The position numbers and the translations under genes are program-made. Shown one piece after another: positions 7,993-16,952 of a stretch of DNA of 55,405 bases. Position 1 is the stretch's first letter. Each line of letters begins with the position of its first letter. This stretch comes from Bacteriovoracaceae bacterium UBA4573 (GTDB lineage: Bacteria > Bdellovibrionota > UBA1018 > UBA923): positions 43,363-98,767 of the forward strand of contig DGKJ01000051.1 of the NCBI GenBank assembly GCA_002387735.1, read 5' to 3'. The notes beneath the pieces were generated by a model. The model searched no databases and was not told the origin of the DNA. It saw only the letters and a list, made by a program, of their open reading frames with translations.

Positions 7993-10692
7993 CTATTCTA
8001 TATCTTCTTTAAAAAAGTCTTCATTGCCGGAGGTCCGAGGCGGCGAAGGAATTTGATCACCAGCACGATCTGAGTTTGTACCTACATTGTTTGAATTAAT
8101 GGTATTGCGAACAAGTCCAGGTTGCGTGCCTTCTATAAACACTTCTCGAATTGAACCGGGCGCGTTCGCGACGGTTGGCTTTCCAGTTTTGGTGTTAATA
8201 AAGGAAAACGTCACACCATTTGGTACCGCGAACTCTTCGATCGGTTGATCTAACGTTGCCTCTCGCATGTAGTCCATCCAGATCGGAAGTGCTGTGTTGG
8301 CTCCGGCAGAACGTCCACCGAGACTCTTCTGGGTGTCAAATCCAACCCAAACTCCCGTAACGATCTGAGGGGTAAAACCCATAAACCACGCATCGAGATA
8401 GTCGTTAGTGGTCCCCGTTTTTCCAGCGGCTGGTCTGCCTAGATTCTTTACGGCGTGACCCGTTCCGAAGGTTGTGACCTCGTTCATTAAGTGGGTCATG
8501 ACAAAAGCTGTACGAGGGTCCATCACAAGATCAGGGTCGGATTCATCTGGCGTCCAGGCGGGCACTTCGGCATCTGCTCCTCCCGCGGCCCTTCGCGTTT
8601 CCAATTCTCCGGCGACTAATACCGGCGGAATAGTAGTCGATAAATTTTTGGACTGCGGAAAAATAAATGGCGGCGACCGATTTTCCTCCAATAAATTACC
8701 GTCGCGATCACGCACTTCAGTAATAAATATTGGTCTTAGTTTTCGACCGCCTCTTGGAAAAACAGCGTAAACCGAAGCAAGATCCAACAGCGAGGCAGTC
8801 GACGACCCTAATGCTATTGATAAATCTCTATTGAACTTGTCGGGCAGACCTAAGCGAATCGAGTACTCTACTAAATATGGGACCTCGATATCCTGAACGA
8901 TTTTAATCGTAGGAATATTTCGTGAATGAATAAGCGCTGATCGAAAAAGAGTATCACCGTAAAATTTTTCTTCGTAATTATCTGGTTTCCATTTTTCATT
9001 TTCGCCGGCATCAAAAACGATCGGGGAATCCTGAATGATCGTAGCTGGTGTATATCCTTTGTCGATGGCCGCCGAATAAATGATTGGTTTATAGGCTGAT
9101 CCCGTTTGCCGCTCCGCCTGAATGGCGCGATTGAATTCGCTTTCTTTAAAATCGTAACCGCCAACCATGCTAATCACATCGCCAGATCTTACATCCAGCG
9201 AAATCAGTGCGCCCTGTACAAGGGGTACCTGCTCTAATGCTAAAGACAAGTATTCGGGCCGATCTTTCATTTCTTTAGCCAACAGCGAAACCCAAATAAC
9301 GTCCCCCCGAGATAAGGCCTGCGACGGAAAATTTATTGCCTCTACTGCGCTCGCGCCACTTCGATTCGGATTAGCCCACCGCATATCCTCAATTAAAATG
9401 ATTCCCTTGGTCACACCTAGATCAACGAGAACTTCTTTCTTTTTGTCGTCGACTTGTACAACCAACCCTTGATAAAGCTCGTCTTCCTGAAAAGCGTCGG
9501 CTGGTTTACTAAGCTGCGCAGAATAATACTTTATATCGGTGCTTAGTACACCCTCATCCACCAACACAGCATACGGAAACTTTTTTTCGAGATTAAAATG
9601 TTGAATCTCCGCAATAGCGCTGGCCTCTTCGGAGCGAATTTTGATTTTTTTAATTGGACCGCGGTAACCAAGCCTGCGATCCACTGTTCTCACCCCTCGT
9701 CTCACCGCTTTGGTTCCGACTTCAGCAAGTCTAGCATCTATGGGCGAGAGTACCTCGAGCCCTTCTTCGTAAAGCTTTTCCTTTCCGTATTTTTCGAGCA
9801 AATACTTTCTCACGTGCTCGACATAATACGGTGAATATTTCAGATTGTAGTCCTGAGTGTAGTATAGATTGACCGGTTGAACGCTCGCCTCTTCCATTTG
9901 CCGCACAGATATCGCCCCCGACTCCATCATGCGGCGCAGAACATACAGCTGTCGCTGTTTTGCTGATTTTGGATTTTGTAAAGGTGAGTATTTACTTGGT
10001 GCCTGCGGAAGCCCTCCTAACAGTGCACTTTCAGCCAAAGTTAAGTCTTTTGCATTTTTATTGAAATAAATTCGCGCGGCCGCCTCTATGCCATAGGCTC
10101 CCTGGCCTAGATAAATTTGATTTAAGTAAAGATACAATATTTGTTTTTTATTAAAATTTCGCTCCATTCTGTTTGCAAGAATAAGCTCCTTAAACTTGCG
10201 AACAAAACTTCGCTCAGGGGTAAGTAATAAACTTTTAGCTACTTGTTGCGTTATCGTACTTCCACCTTGTACGACACGTCCGGCCTTAAAATTTGCGATC
10301 GCCGCCCGTAAAATTCCATGGAAGTCGATTCCCTGGTGCTCAAAAAAGCGATCGTCTTCAGCAGCGACGAAGGCCTTTACGGCTAACTCTGGAATTTGAT
10401 CTGGAGGTAAAACGTATCGTCGCTCTTCAAAGTGTTCACCAATAACCGTGCCATCTTTTGCTCGAATGGTAGTTACGATTCTCGGTTTGTAATCTTCAAG
10501 TGTGAATAACGCGGGCAGATCGCTAGAAAAATAGAGAAACACTGCTCCACCGACCACACAAATCGCCAATGTTGAAAGCACTAAGCCAATAAATCCGAAT
10601 CTGAGAATCGACAGCAATATTTTTGGTGTCTTGCCGTTATCGATTTTTTCGGATCCGTTATTGCTTTCTTCTACTTCTTGGTCGCCAGCCAC
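7993..10692 (-). CDS. Penicillin-binding protein 1A (bifunctional transglycosylase/transpeptidase)
   Basis: Class A PBP that polymerises glycan strands and cross-links peptidoglycan in the periplasm. It is 899 residues. There is an N-terminal membrane anchor at about 32-55. The glycosyltransferase domain (about 80-260) has catalytic E112 in AAEDDRFFEHQG, then GGSTITQQVAKS and LYLNQIYLGQGAYGIEAAA. A PBP1A-type insertion spans about 330-490. The transpeptidase has S532-x-x-K535 (TGSAYKP), S590-R-N592, and K758-T-G (AGKTGTTNDYLDAWFMG). A Ser/Pro/Glu-rich tail follows. Its start overlaps the end of the patatin-like lipoprotein gene by 22 nt, so the two are translationally linked in an xseB-tlyA-lipoprotein-PBP1A operon. 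Confidence 0.95.
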   Translation of the reverse strand: MAGDQEVEESNNGSEKIDNGKTPKILLSILRFGFIGLVLSTLAICVVGGAVFLYFSSDLPALFTLEDYKPRIVTTIRAKDGTVIGEHFEERRYVLPPDQIPELAVKAFVAAEDDRFFEHQGIDFHGILRAAIANFKAGRVVQGGSTITQQVAKSLLLTPERSFVRKFKELILANRMERNFNKKQILYLYLNQIYLGQGAYGIEAAARIYFNKNAKDLTLAESALLGGLPQAPSKYSPLQNPKSAKQRQLYVLRRMMESGAISVRQMEEASVQPVNLYYTQDYNLKYSPYYVEHVRKYLLEKYGKEKLYEEGLEVLSPIDARLAEVGTKAVRRGVRTVDRRLGYRGPIKKIKIRSEEASAIAEIQHFNLEKKFPYAVLVDEGVLSTDIKYYSAQLSKPADAFQEDELYQGLVVQVDDKKKEVLVDLGVTKGIILIEDMRWANPNRSGASAVEAINFPSQALSRGDVIWVSLLAKEMKDRPEYLSLALEQVPLVQGALISLDVRSGDVISMVGGYDFKESEFNRAIQAERQTGSAYKPIIYSAAIDKGYTPATIIQDSPIVFDAGENEKWKPDNYEEKFYGDTLFRSALIHSRNIPTIKIVQDIEVPYLVEYSIRLGLPDKFNRDLSIALGSSTASLLDLASVYAVFPRGGRKLRPIFITEVRDRDGNLLEENRSPPFIFPQSKNLSTTIPPVLVAGELETRRAAGGADAEVPAWTPDESDPDLVMDPRTAFVMTHLMNEVTTFGTGHAVKNLGRPAAGKTGTTNDYLDAWFMGFTPQIVTGVWVGFDTQKSLGGRSAGANTALPIWMDYMREATLDQPIEEFAVPNGVTFSFINTKTGKPTVANAPGSIREVFIEGTQPGLVRNTINSNNVGTNSDRAGDQIPSPPRTSGNEDFFKEDIE

Positions 10693-11615
10693 TTTTGAAC
10701 GCCTGCCTTTCCTCGAAATATGAGTTCTGCCTTCTGTTCAAAATCGAAATATCCAATTCCGTCAGTGGGGATGCGAACAACTTCATCGCAAGCTTTAAGC
10801 TGTTCTTTCGATAACGCAGCCACTGTTCTCATCTGAGCTGCAATTTGGTGTTCATAATTTTCCTTCGGCGTAAAGTTATTACCTCGTCCCACCACGTCAA
10901 TGCAGAGGGTTTTGCCATACCCTAGATCTCGGGCATAATCGCTTGGAAATGGAATCTCGAACGCAGCGTTGGATCTTGTTAATCCGCCGACCTTTATGGT
11001 CTCAATGATGTTAGGCAAACCTAATGCACCCCTAAGGATTTCGATCGGATTCCCTTGCCGTTCGAAAATCGGACCGTTTTCAGTCGAAGAAACTACAATT
11101 ATAGGAATCTTAGAAACCGCGAGGTCTTTTACTGATATTGAGTTTTCTATAAACTTTGTAATTTTATTCCCCGGGGCGGCGCTAGATTTTCCCTTTAACA
11201 AACTGAAATCTAAAAGAGTCCCTCGAGATAATTTATGCGCCTGCCACTCTAGATTATTGATCGAGCTGGTTGCCCAGATTGTCGACAATAGGGCGCCCAA
11301 ATCCATCGTGACGATTGTCGAAATTCTTACGTTTTTATTTTCGAGTTCCTTTAGAACGCCCACATAAGCGAAAGATCGCGCTAGTCCCGGACCAAGTACC
11401 AATACGTACGACTCCTCCGGCGGGGTGTAGTCTTCATCGGGTTGCGGTCCAACGGTGGGCGGCGCTGCTACATCGTAGCTATTTTCAACCGCATTTCCGG
11501 TATCTAAATCTTCGTCTCGCGTTTTTTTTGACGCACACCCACCCACCAACGTCGCATGGATCGCAAAGGTAAGGACCAGTAAAAACGCAGTAGTGTTGAT
11601 TCGGCGTCGCGACAT
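10671..11615 (-). CDS. Patatin-like lipoprotein lacking the catalytic dyad
   Basis: Predicted lipoprotein of 314 residues: basic n-region, hydrophobic core, and lipobox VGGC with lipidated C27. A Pro/Asp/Glu-rich linker (30-68) leads to a patatin-like fold. The oxyanion-loop segment VLGPGLARSFAYVGVLKEL (73-91) is clear. The nucleophile elbow, normally G-x-S-x-G, reads T-M-D-L-G at 103-107, with D105 in place of Ser. The D-G-G motif is also absent: the matching stretch around 208-223 gives V209-G-G or S215-N-A. It is therefore probably a non-catalytic family member, binding lipid or a partner rather than hydrolysing phospholipid. It sits 16 nt after tlyA and overlaps the PBP1A start, suggesting an envelope role. 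Confidence 0.75.
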   Translation of the reverse strand: MSRRRINTTAFLLVLTFAIHATLVGGCASKKTRDEDLDTGNAVENSYDVAAPPTVGPQPDEDYTPPEESYVLVLGPGLARSFAYVGVLKELENKNVRISTIVTMDLGALLSTIWATSSINNLEWQAHKLSRGTLLDFSLLKGKSSAAPGNKITKFIENSISVKDLAVSKIPIIVVSSTENGPIFERQGNPIEILRGALGLPNIIETIKVGGLTRSNAAFEIPFPSDYARDLGYGKTLCIDVVGRGNNFTPKENYEHQIAAQMRTVAALSKEQLKACDEVVRIPTDGIGYFDFEQKAELIFRGKAGVQKWLATKK

Positions 11616-11631
11616 TTTAATTAACGTGTTT

Positions 11632-12393
11632 TCAGTTCAATACTAAATGAATAAGGTACTCCGTGTTTCCGGTAGTTCCCTTTATTGGAGATTCTATCAA
11701 GCCCTTCTGTGTAAAACCAATGCTTTGTGCAAACGAACTAATCCCATCACGCGCGGCCTCTCTTATGGCTTGATCCTGTACAATTCCACCTTTTCCCACA
11801 TTTTCCTTACCTACTTCGTGCTGCGGTTTAATTAGGGCAACCAGTACGCCCCCTTTTTTTAAGAATTCCTTTGCGGCCGGCAGAATTAGCTTGAGAGATA
11901 TAAAGGACGTATCGATGCAAATAAAATCCATGTTTTTTGGAATAAGCGTGCCATGAGTTATGTGAGCCTCTCGAAAGTTTACTTTTTCAAAATTGACCAC
12001 TCTTTTGTCAGAACGAATTTTCCAATCTAGCTGATTGTGCCCTACGTCTACTGCATAAACCTTTGCAGCGCCGCGTTCGAGGCAGACTTGGGTAAACCCA
12101 CCGGTACTTGCGCCGATGTCGAGACATAGCGCGCCCTCGAGTTTTATTCCAAAGTGGTCTAACGCCCCCAGAAGTTTATGCGCGCCGCGAGACACGTAAT
12201 GATCAACCTCGCCCCGAACTCGTAGCTTTAAGGAAGATTCGATTTTTATTCCTGGTTTTGTGTAGAGGTGGTCTCCGACTAAAATTTTACCTGCCAGGAT
12301 AAGCGCTTGCGCCTTTTCACGACTATCTGCAAGGCCCTGCTCTACGACCAAAACATCGAGCCTAGTTGTTTTTTTTACTTCAGACTTCGCCAT
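11632..12393 (-). CDS. tlyA: TlyA-family rRNA 2'-O-methyltransferase (S4 + FtsJ domains)
   Basis: Predicted cytidine-2'-O-methyltransferase of 16S/23S rRNA, historically annotated as hemolysin A. An N-terminal S4 RNA-binding domain (about 10-70: TRLDVLVVEQGLADSREKAQ) is followed by a Rossmann methyltransferase domain with the SAM loop LDIGASTGGFTQVCL and DVGHNQLDWKI. I chose ATG 12393 (253 aa), which puts the S4 domain at the usual distance; a longer frame to 12477 runs through most of xseB and is unlikely. The start overlaps the end of xseB by 14 nt. A hemolysin function is not supported by the sequence alone. Confidence 0.9.
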   Translation of the reverse strand: MAKSEVKKTTRLDVLVVEQGLADSREKAQALILAGKILVGDHLYTKPGIKIESSLKLRVRGEVDHYVSRGAHKLLGALDHFGIKLEGALCLDIGASTGGFTQVCLERGAAKVYAVDVGHNQLDWKIRSDKRVVNFEKVNFREAHITHGTLIPKNMDFICIDTSFISLKLILPAAKEFLKKGGVLVALIKPQHEVGKENVGKGGIVQDQAIREAARDGISSFAQSIGFTQKGLIESPIKGTTGNTEYLIHLVLN

Positions 12394-12646
12394 CTTTTGC
12401 CATGCCGAACGGCTCAGAAATGGGGAATCCGGTCTCGGCGGATTTCGAAAGAATTTCGATTTTTCGTTCAGCCTCATTCAAAACTCGGTGAGCAGCTCCT
12501 GCGAGTTTTACGCCCTCTTCATAAAGCTTTAGTGACTCTTCTAAACTGCAGTCGTTTTGCTCAAGGCGATTTACGATTTCATTCAATCGGGTAAAAGAGC
12601 CCTCTAACCCGTCTTTCTTTTCCGATTTTTTTTGCATAGTAGGCAA
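12380..12646 (-). CDS. xseB: Exodeoxyribonuclease VII small subunit
   Basis: Small helical subunit of exonuclease VII, which degrades single-stranded DNA. The core FTRLNEIVNRLEQNDCSLEESLKLYEEGVKL is split over residues 18-48 and is diagnostic. Two starts are possible: TTG 12646, with GAGGG 6 nt upstream, and ATG 12637, with only a weak and distant AGG. I report the longer one (88 aa). The large subunit xseA is not in the window. First gene of a minus-strand operon with tlyA, the patatin-like lipoprotein and PBP1A, divergent from the lytic transglycosylase across 45 bp. Confidence 0.88.
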   Translation of the reverse strand: MPTMQKKSEKKDGLEGSFTRLNEIVNRLEQNDCSLEESLKLYEEGVKLAGAAHRVLNEAERKIEILSKSAETGFPISEPFGMAKDGEV

Positions 12647-12691
12647 AACCTACCCTCTTACTGCTGTCCCCGACAACCGATAAAAGTATGA

Positions 12692-14038
12692 ATGGCGTCT
12701 ATACTCTATCTTTTTCTAGTGGTTTCTCTCCTAATAAGCGGCGGTAAGTTGGCGTTCGCAAAATCGGAGGCGTTCGAATCTGGGGTACTTGAAACTGAGG
12801 CCGAGCATTTTAGCGATTCCACGCCCCATCCCAAGGAAAACGCGCATTTTTACGACCTCACCCCGGACGCGCGGGACGCGCTACTTGCAGACAAATCTAA
12901 TCGGATTTCAGACTTGTTTTCAGTACCTCGCGGAATCCGACATATGACCGGTTTTTGGTTAGAGATTTACGCTAAGTACTCTAGCCTACAAACGGTTCTC
13001 TATGATCGGGAGCATCCTAATTTCGTATATGATGTGGTGGATCTCCGAGATTTGTTTAAAAAGGGGTCATCGCCGGTTGTAATCGAGCTTACTGGAAAAA
13101 AACGAATTCAGAATAAGTTGAATGAAATTAGGTCCGCCATTGATCAAATTTCAAAAAATAGCTCCGTACGGTTTAAACCAGGAAGTGCCGGAGCCAAATT
13201 GGTGCGCTACTGGGGCCGTAAGCCGAAGATTGGCTGGGCAAAGGTTCGAGAAAATCTGAGAACTCAAACCGGTCAGAGAGATCGCGTTATTCAGGGCATC
13301 ACTCATGCAGAGCGTTTTATTCCTGCAATGGAGGCAATTTTCAAGGATTTCAATCTACCGGTAGAGCTCACTCGTCTGCCCCTCGTTGAGTCATCCTTTA
13401 ATTTGAAGGCGGTGTCAAAGGCCGATGCTGTCGGTGTTTGGCAGTTTTTAGAGCGCTCCGCGCTTGAATACATGAAGGTGGATGAAAAAAATAAAATTGA
13501 TGAACGCCTGTCGCCAATTAAATCTACCTACGGAGCTGCAAAAATGTTTGTGCGTAATTACCGACTCTTGGGTGACTATGCACTAGCCATCATCGCGTAC
13601 AATCACGGGCAGAGAAACCTTATTAAACTGCGTCACAAATATCGAACTGAGAATATTTCAGCGCTTCTACGTTCCGAGAATTCACCCCTTGGTTATGCTA
13701 GTCGCAATTACTATGCAGAGTTTCTGGCGATGTTGATTGCCGAAGAATATCGGGATGAACTTTTTGGACTACCTCTCACCAGAGAGGTCGAGCATGTTTC
13801 AATTGTAAAACTAAAAGCGCCATCCAGCATGTTCGATGTGGCTGCCCACTACCGGCTATCGCTACAAGAAATTAAAATATTTAACCCTGATATTTTTGAC
13901 CTAAAAAGAACTCTTCCGGTCGGCACCCGCGTAGTAATTCCCCGCAAGGTGGATCAGGCCTTTGTAGAAAAAGAAAAATCTCGCAGCCCTTCTTCTGAGG
14001 CTCCGCAGATAGCTGGCGAAGTGATCAATCTGTATTAA
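12692..14038 (+). CDS. MltD-like lytic transglycosylase with LysM domain
   Basis: Secreted peptidoglycan lytic transglycosylase, 448 residues. A signal peptide covers about residues 1-23, ending AFA before KSE. An N-terminal region of unknown function (25-195) precedes the SLT domain (about 205-330), with catalytic E233 in LPLVESSFNLKAVSKADAVG, then the GVWQF and AYNHG motifs. A LysM glycan-binding module lies at about 378-425 (MFDVAAHYRLSLQEIKIFN, VGTRVVIP). ATG 12692 is preferred over the overlapping ATG at 12688, which is out of frame. It is divergent from xseB and converges on the next gene with only 3 bp between, so the ends share sequence. Confidence 0.9.
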   Translation: MASILYLFLVVSLLISGGKLAFAKSEAFESGVLETEAEHFSDSTPHPKENAHFYDLTPDARDALLADKSNRISDLFSVPRGIRHMTGFWLEIYAKYSSLQTVLYDREHPNFVYDVVDLRDLFKKGSSPVVIELTGKKRIQNKLNEIRSAIDQISKNSSVRFKPGSAGAKLVRYWGRKPKIGWAKVRENLRTQTGQRDRVIQGITHAERFIPAMEAIFKDFNLPVELTRLPLVESSFNLKAVSKADAVGVWQFLERSALEYMKVDEKNKIDERLSPIKSTYGAAKMFVRNYRLLGDYALAIIAYNHGQRNLIKLRHKYRTENISALLRSENSPLGYASRNYYAEFLAMLIAEEYRDELFGLPLTREVEHVSIVKLKAPSSMFDVAAHYRLSLQEIKIFNPDIFDLKRTLPVGTRVVIPRKVDQAFVEKEKSRSPSSEAPQIAGEVINLY

Positions 14039-14041
14039 TTA

Positions 14042-16426
14042 TTATTGAAGGTAGACGTTAACGGTGGATGGCGAAATCATAATCGGCCAATATGAAAGCG
14101 TGTATTCTCCATCTGGGGAAAGTGTCTGTAGGTAGGACAGACCAATGGGCGCATCAAAGATTGTAAATCTTCCAGAAGTAGTAGTTTTATCTAAATCCGG
14201 GCGCAGAACTCCGTCGCGCCCATAATAATAATCGCGACCACGAAGTGTTTGCTGTGGATTCATTTCGTCTGGGCCCCAAAGCTGAACCTTGGAGCTTGAT
14301 TTACTAGAAATATGGCCAACGACAACACCAGTGTGTTCGTTGAGTGAAACATCTGCGCTCAAAGCGTCGCCGTCGATAGAGGCCGCAGGTAAAACATAAA
14401 CGTTTTTGGGTCTATCAAACGCATCGCAATTAAAATCAATCCGATTATGATAATAGCCGTTTTTCGCTACTTGTAGGTAGTTTAGTTCAGAGCAATCAAC
14501 ATAGACGGACTCGATTGCAAAGCCACCCGTGCGCTTTGATTCAACTTCTGATTCCATCGGCTGCCCCAGCAAGCGAATCTTAGCTCCCGCCACGGGCTGA
14601 TTAGCAGCCGCATTAATGACGCGACCTCGGACGGTCTTTAGCTGACCTATTGAAAATTTTCGCATGATGCCTTCGTTGGAACTTACGTGAAATAGGCGTG
14701 ATGCGAATTCTCGGTTATCGAGTCCCCGCATAGTCATTAAATAGGTACCCGAGGGAACATTTAGAAACACAAACCGTCCGTTAGCTGAGGTTACGATGTA
14801 TTCCCTATTTGGAACGCCAGCATCGGAAAAGTAGTTTGCTTTCAATTCTGCCGGAGCATTATTGGAATAGGAAGACACGGAACTAAGAGCTACTTGAATG
14901 CCGGCTACCGGATTGCTCTCCGTATCTGTAACGATGCCAGCCACCACGCCTTGATCCGTGTTAAAAGGTTGACCGAGAATTTCCGAAATCATGCGGGCAC
15001 TGTTTTCAGAGACTAGTTCAATTTCGTTATAATTTTGTTTCAAATCTATTTTGCGACCGAGATAGCCTTCTTTAGTTAAAACGATTGGAAGAACCCCTTG
15101 GATGGTAACATCGCTAAAAACGATCGTACCGTCCGAAAAGCTTTCCCCAAAAACAGCGGTACCTAACACTTGGGCTTTAACGCTTGAGAGGGTCGTTCGC
15201 GCGGTATCGAAGGCATCAACTACTCTCAGTTGGAATTGTTGCCCTTGAATCGTAGCTGGCTCGACCTTACGCGCAGTTAACTGACTACTAGCGCTGGCCA
15301 ATTCAGTTAAATCTTCCTCTTTTGTTCGAGTGTCTTCCTCTTTAGATAAATCAGGTGCGGCAGTCGGGGCTGGTTTAGCGCTTGGCAAGGTTACCACGAC
15401 TCGACCCTCATGCAGTGGTTGGCTACTCAATTGACTATCCAAGATCGGAATCGGTTGAATAACTGGGACTGATGCTGGTTTTTCTACTTCGGTGGCAGCT
15501 TTTAATTCCCTCTGAGTATCCACATCAGTGTTGGTTTCAGTTGGTTTAGCCAAGGCCAGCAACGCATCTGGATAGGAATGTGGGTCGATCTGGGCTTGAA
15601 TTTCATTCAACTGAATCGGCTGTACCGGTATTGGGTCTGCATCAGATAATGTTTGACGACCGTCGTCACTAAACATTGCTACAAGTTGTGAATACTCAAG
15701 TTTACTTTCTGTTGTTAAATCCTGAATTTTTTCGGGGTCATTTTTCGCAATTAAAGGAACGGCACTCTGGATAGCCACTGTTTTCACAGTTGGCTTTCTT
15801 GTTTGGCTATTCAAAGCATTCGAGCCTTTTGGATTTTGAATACTCACTTTACCGAAAGGTATTTTTTTTCCTATTTTTACTTCTGGTCTTTTAATCTTGG
15901 CGATGGGGCGCAAAAGTTTTTCGGTGGGCGCTGTTGGTTCCTTGCTGGTTAAGACTTCCATTAAGCCAGACCGGTCAAAATCTTCTTCCGGTTCATATTC
16001 TTGAACAACAATTACTAGATCATTTAAATTGTTGTCCGAGATTTCATTTTTTTGAATTCCAGAAATTTCAACAGCTGCTTGGGTGTCTGGTGCGTTTTCA
16101 AAGACTTCTTTCGAGAATCGGTAGCTCGGCGCAGTCCGCTGCCATTTCGAAATATTCGCCGCATTTAATTCAACTAAAACCGGGGCCGCTTCAATTTTCG
16201 GAATATAACTATCCGCAAATCTAGAGTCGCCAATATCAGCAATTTTAACTGCCGTTTCGGAAAGTACTAAATTACGGCCAATTTTAACGGTTTTAGCATC
16301 AATTCGCAGGGCTTGTACCGCGGCTACAGTTACTGCCGCAGCACAGATCAATCCACACGCACTAAGTGCATAAGTTGCGCCTTTAAATACGTGATGTGAA
16401 ACACCCGCAGCTTTTTTTAGATACAT
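14042..16426 (-). CDS. Membrane-anchored protein with carboxypeptidase-regulatory-like repeats
   Basis: Large protein (794 residues) that I cannot assign to a named function. An N-terminal hydrophobic helix (about 17-40) probably anchors it in the inner membrane with the rest in the periplasm. Residues about 100-400 are low-complexity and rich in Pro, Glu, Thr and Lys, likely disordered. From about 400 there are several beta-sandwich modules of the carboxypeptidase-regulatory type: GVVAGIVTDTESNPVAGIQV, then TVRGRVINAAANQPVAGAKI, each followed by a GRF/GGF turn and a G-Y/G-T-Y strand. The C-terminus (TTTSGRFTIFDAPIGLSYL) continues the pattern. Such modules occur in adhesins and cell-surface proteins. 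It lies just downstream of atpC on the same strand but is probably a separate unit. Confidence 0.7.
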   Translation of the reverse strand: MYLKKAAGVSHHVFKGATYALSACGLICAAAVTVAAVQALRIDAKTVKIGRNLVLSETAVKIADIGDSRFADSYIPKIEAAPVLVELNAANISKWQRTAPSYRFSKEVFENAPDTQAAVEISGIQKNEISDNNLNDLVIVVQEYEPEEDFDRSGLMEVLTSKEPTAPTEKLLRPIAKIKRPEVKIGKKIPFGKVSIQNPKGSNALNSQTRKPTVKTVAIQSAVPLIAKNDPEKIQDLTTESKLEYSQLVAMFSDDGRQTLSDADPIPVQPIQLNEIQAQIDPHSYPDALLALAKPTETNTDVDTQRELKAATEVEKPASVPVIQPIPILDSQLSSQPLHEGRVVVTLPSAKPAPTAAPDLSKEEDTRTKEEDLTELASASSQLTARKVEPATIQGQQFQLRVVDAFDTARTTLSSVKAQVLGTAVFGESFSDGTIVFSDVTIQGVLPIVLTKEGYLGRKIDLKQNYNEIELVSENSARMISEILGQPFNTDQGVVAGIVTDTESNPVAGIQVALSSVSSYSNNAPAELKANYFSDAGVPNREYIVTSANGRFVFLNVPSGTYLMTMRGLDNREFASRLFHVSSNEGIMRKFSIGQLKTVRGRVINAAANQPVAGAKIRLLGQPMESEVESKRTGGFAIESVYVDCSELNYLQVAKNGYYHNRIDFNCDAFDRPKNVYVLPAASIDGDALSADVSLNEHTGVVVGHISSKSSSKVQLWGPDEMNPQQTLRGRDYYYGRDGVLRPDLDKTTTSGRFTIFDAPIGLSYLQTLSPDGEYTLSYWPIMISPSTVNVYLQ

Positions 16427-16507
16427 CTTTTCATCTATTGTAGATTCTCTGGTGCCAAATAAAATAGACTACAAATTTTCCGCGGGGTACTTTGGTCTCG
16501 GCAAAAC

Positions 16508-16522
16508 CCGCACTCAGTGCGG
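16508..16522 (-). terminator. Small hairpin holding the atpC stop codon, followed by a short T-run
   Basis: On the minus strand CCGCAC-TGA-GTGCGG forms a 6-bp GC-rich stem with a 3-nt loop, followed by GTTTTG. The loop is exactly the atpC stop codon (16514-16516). The T-run is short, so it may be a weak or leaky Rho-independent terminator for the mnmG-to-atpC run, or an RNA 3'-end stabiliser. Confidence 0.5.
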
Positions 16523-16930
16523 CGGAAGCAGGTAATTTGCCGCCTGCAACCGTATCTGAGAACGTTGCGTTTTCCGTTGCCACTTAACCATGTCTAGTTC
16601 AAAGTTTTCCTTTGCTTTGAGCTTTTCCTGGGCTTTTTCAAGGGCCCGCCTTGCTCTATCGACGTCAATTTCCTGAGCTAATTCGAGCGTTTCAGCGAGC
16701 ATCACAATTTTGTCACCGTGGACTTCAACAAACCCGAAAGACACAGCGGCGAATTGTTTTTCACCATTTTCACGCTCAAACGACACAACCCCCGTTTCGA
16801 GAGTCGTGAGGAGACGGGCGTGCCCCGGCAAAATAGTCACTTCGCCTTTTCCCGCAGGAGCCGTGAGGCTTTTTACGGAAACGGGGCCAACTACTCTACG
16901 TTCTGGAGTCACTATCGTTAAAGAAAGCAT
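16514..16930 (-). CDS. atpC: ATP synthase F1 epsilon subunit
   Basis: Central-stalk subunit that couples gamma rotation to catalysis and can inhibit ATP hydrolysis. The 138-residue protein has the N-terminal beta-sandwich (LSLTIVTPERRVVG, GEVTILPGHARLLTTLETG) and a C-terminal helical hairpin (about 90-130). ATG 16930 is preferred over GTG 16936 because GGAGAG lies 8 nt before the ATG but only 2 nt before the GTG. Last gene of the F1 cluster; its stop codon sits in the loop of a small hairpin. Confidence 0.95.
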   Translation of the reverse strand: MLSLTIVTPERRVVGPVSVKSLTAPAGKGEVTILPGHARLLTTLETGVVSFERENGEKQFAAVSFGFVEVHGDKIVMLAETLELAQEIDVDRARRALEKAQEKLKAKENFELDMVKWQRKTQRSQIRLQAANYLLPPH

Positions 16931-16952
16931 CGCCACATCTCTCCGCGTTGGT

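Noticed and set aside
11632..12393. Hemolysin function for the TlyA protein
   Set aside because: S4 plus FtsJ domain structure indicates an rRNA methyltransferase; the hemolysin name is historical.
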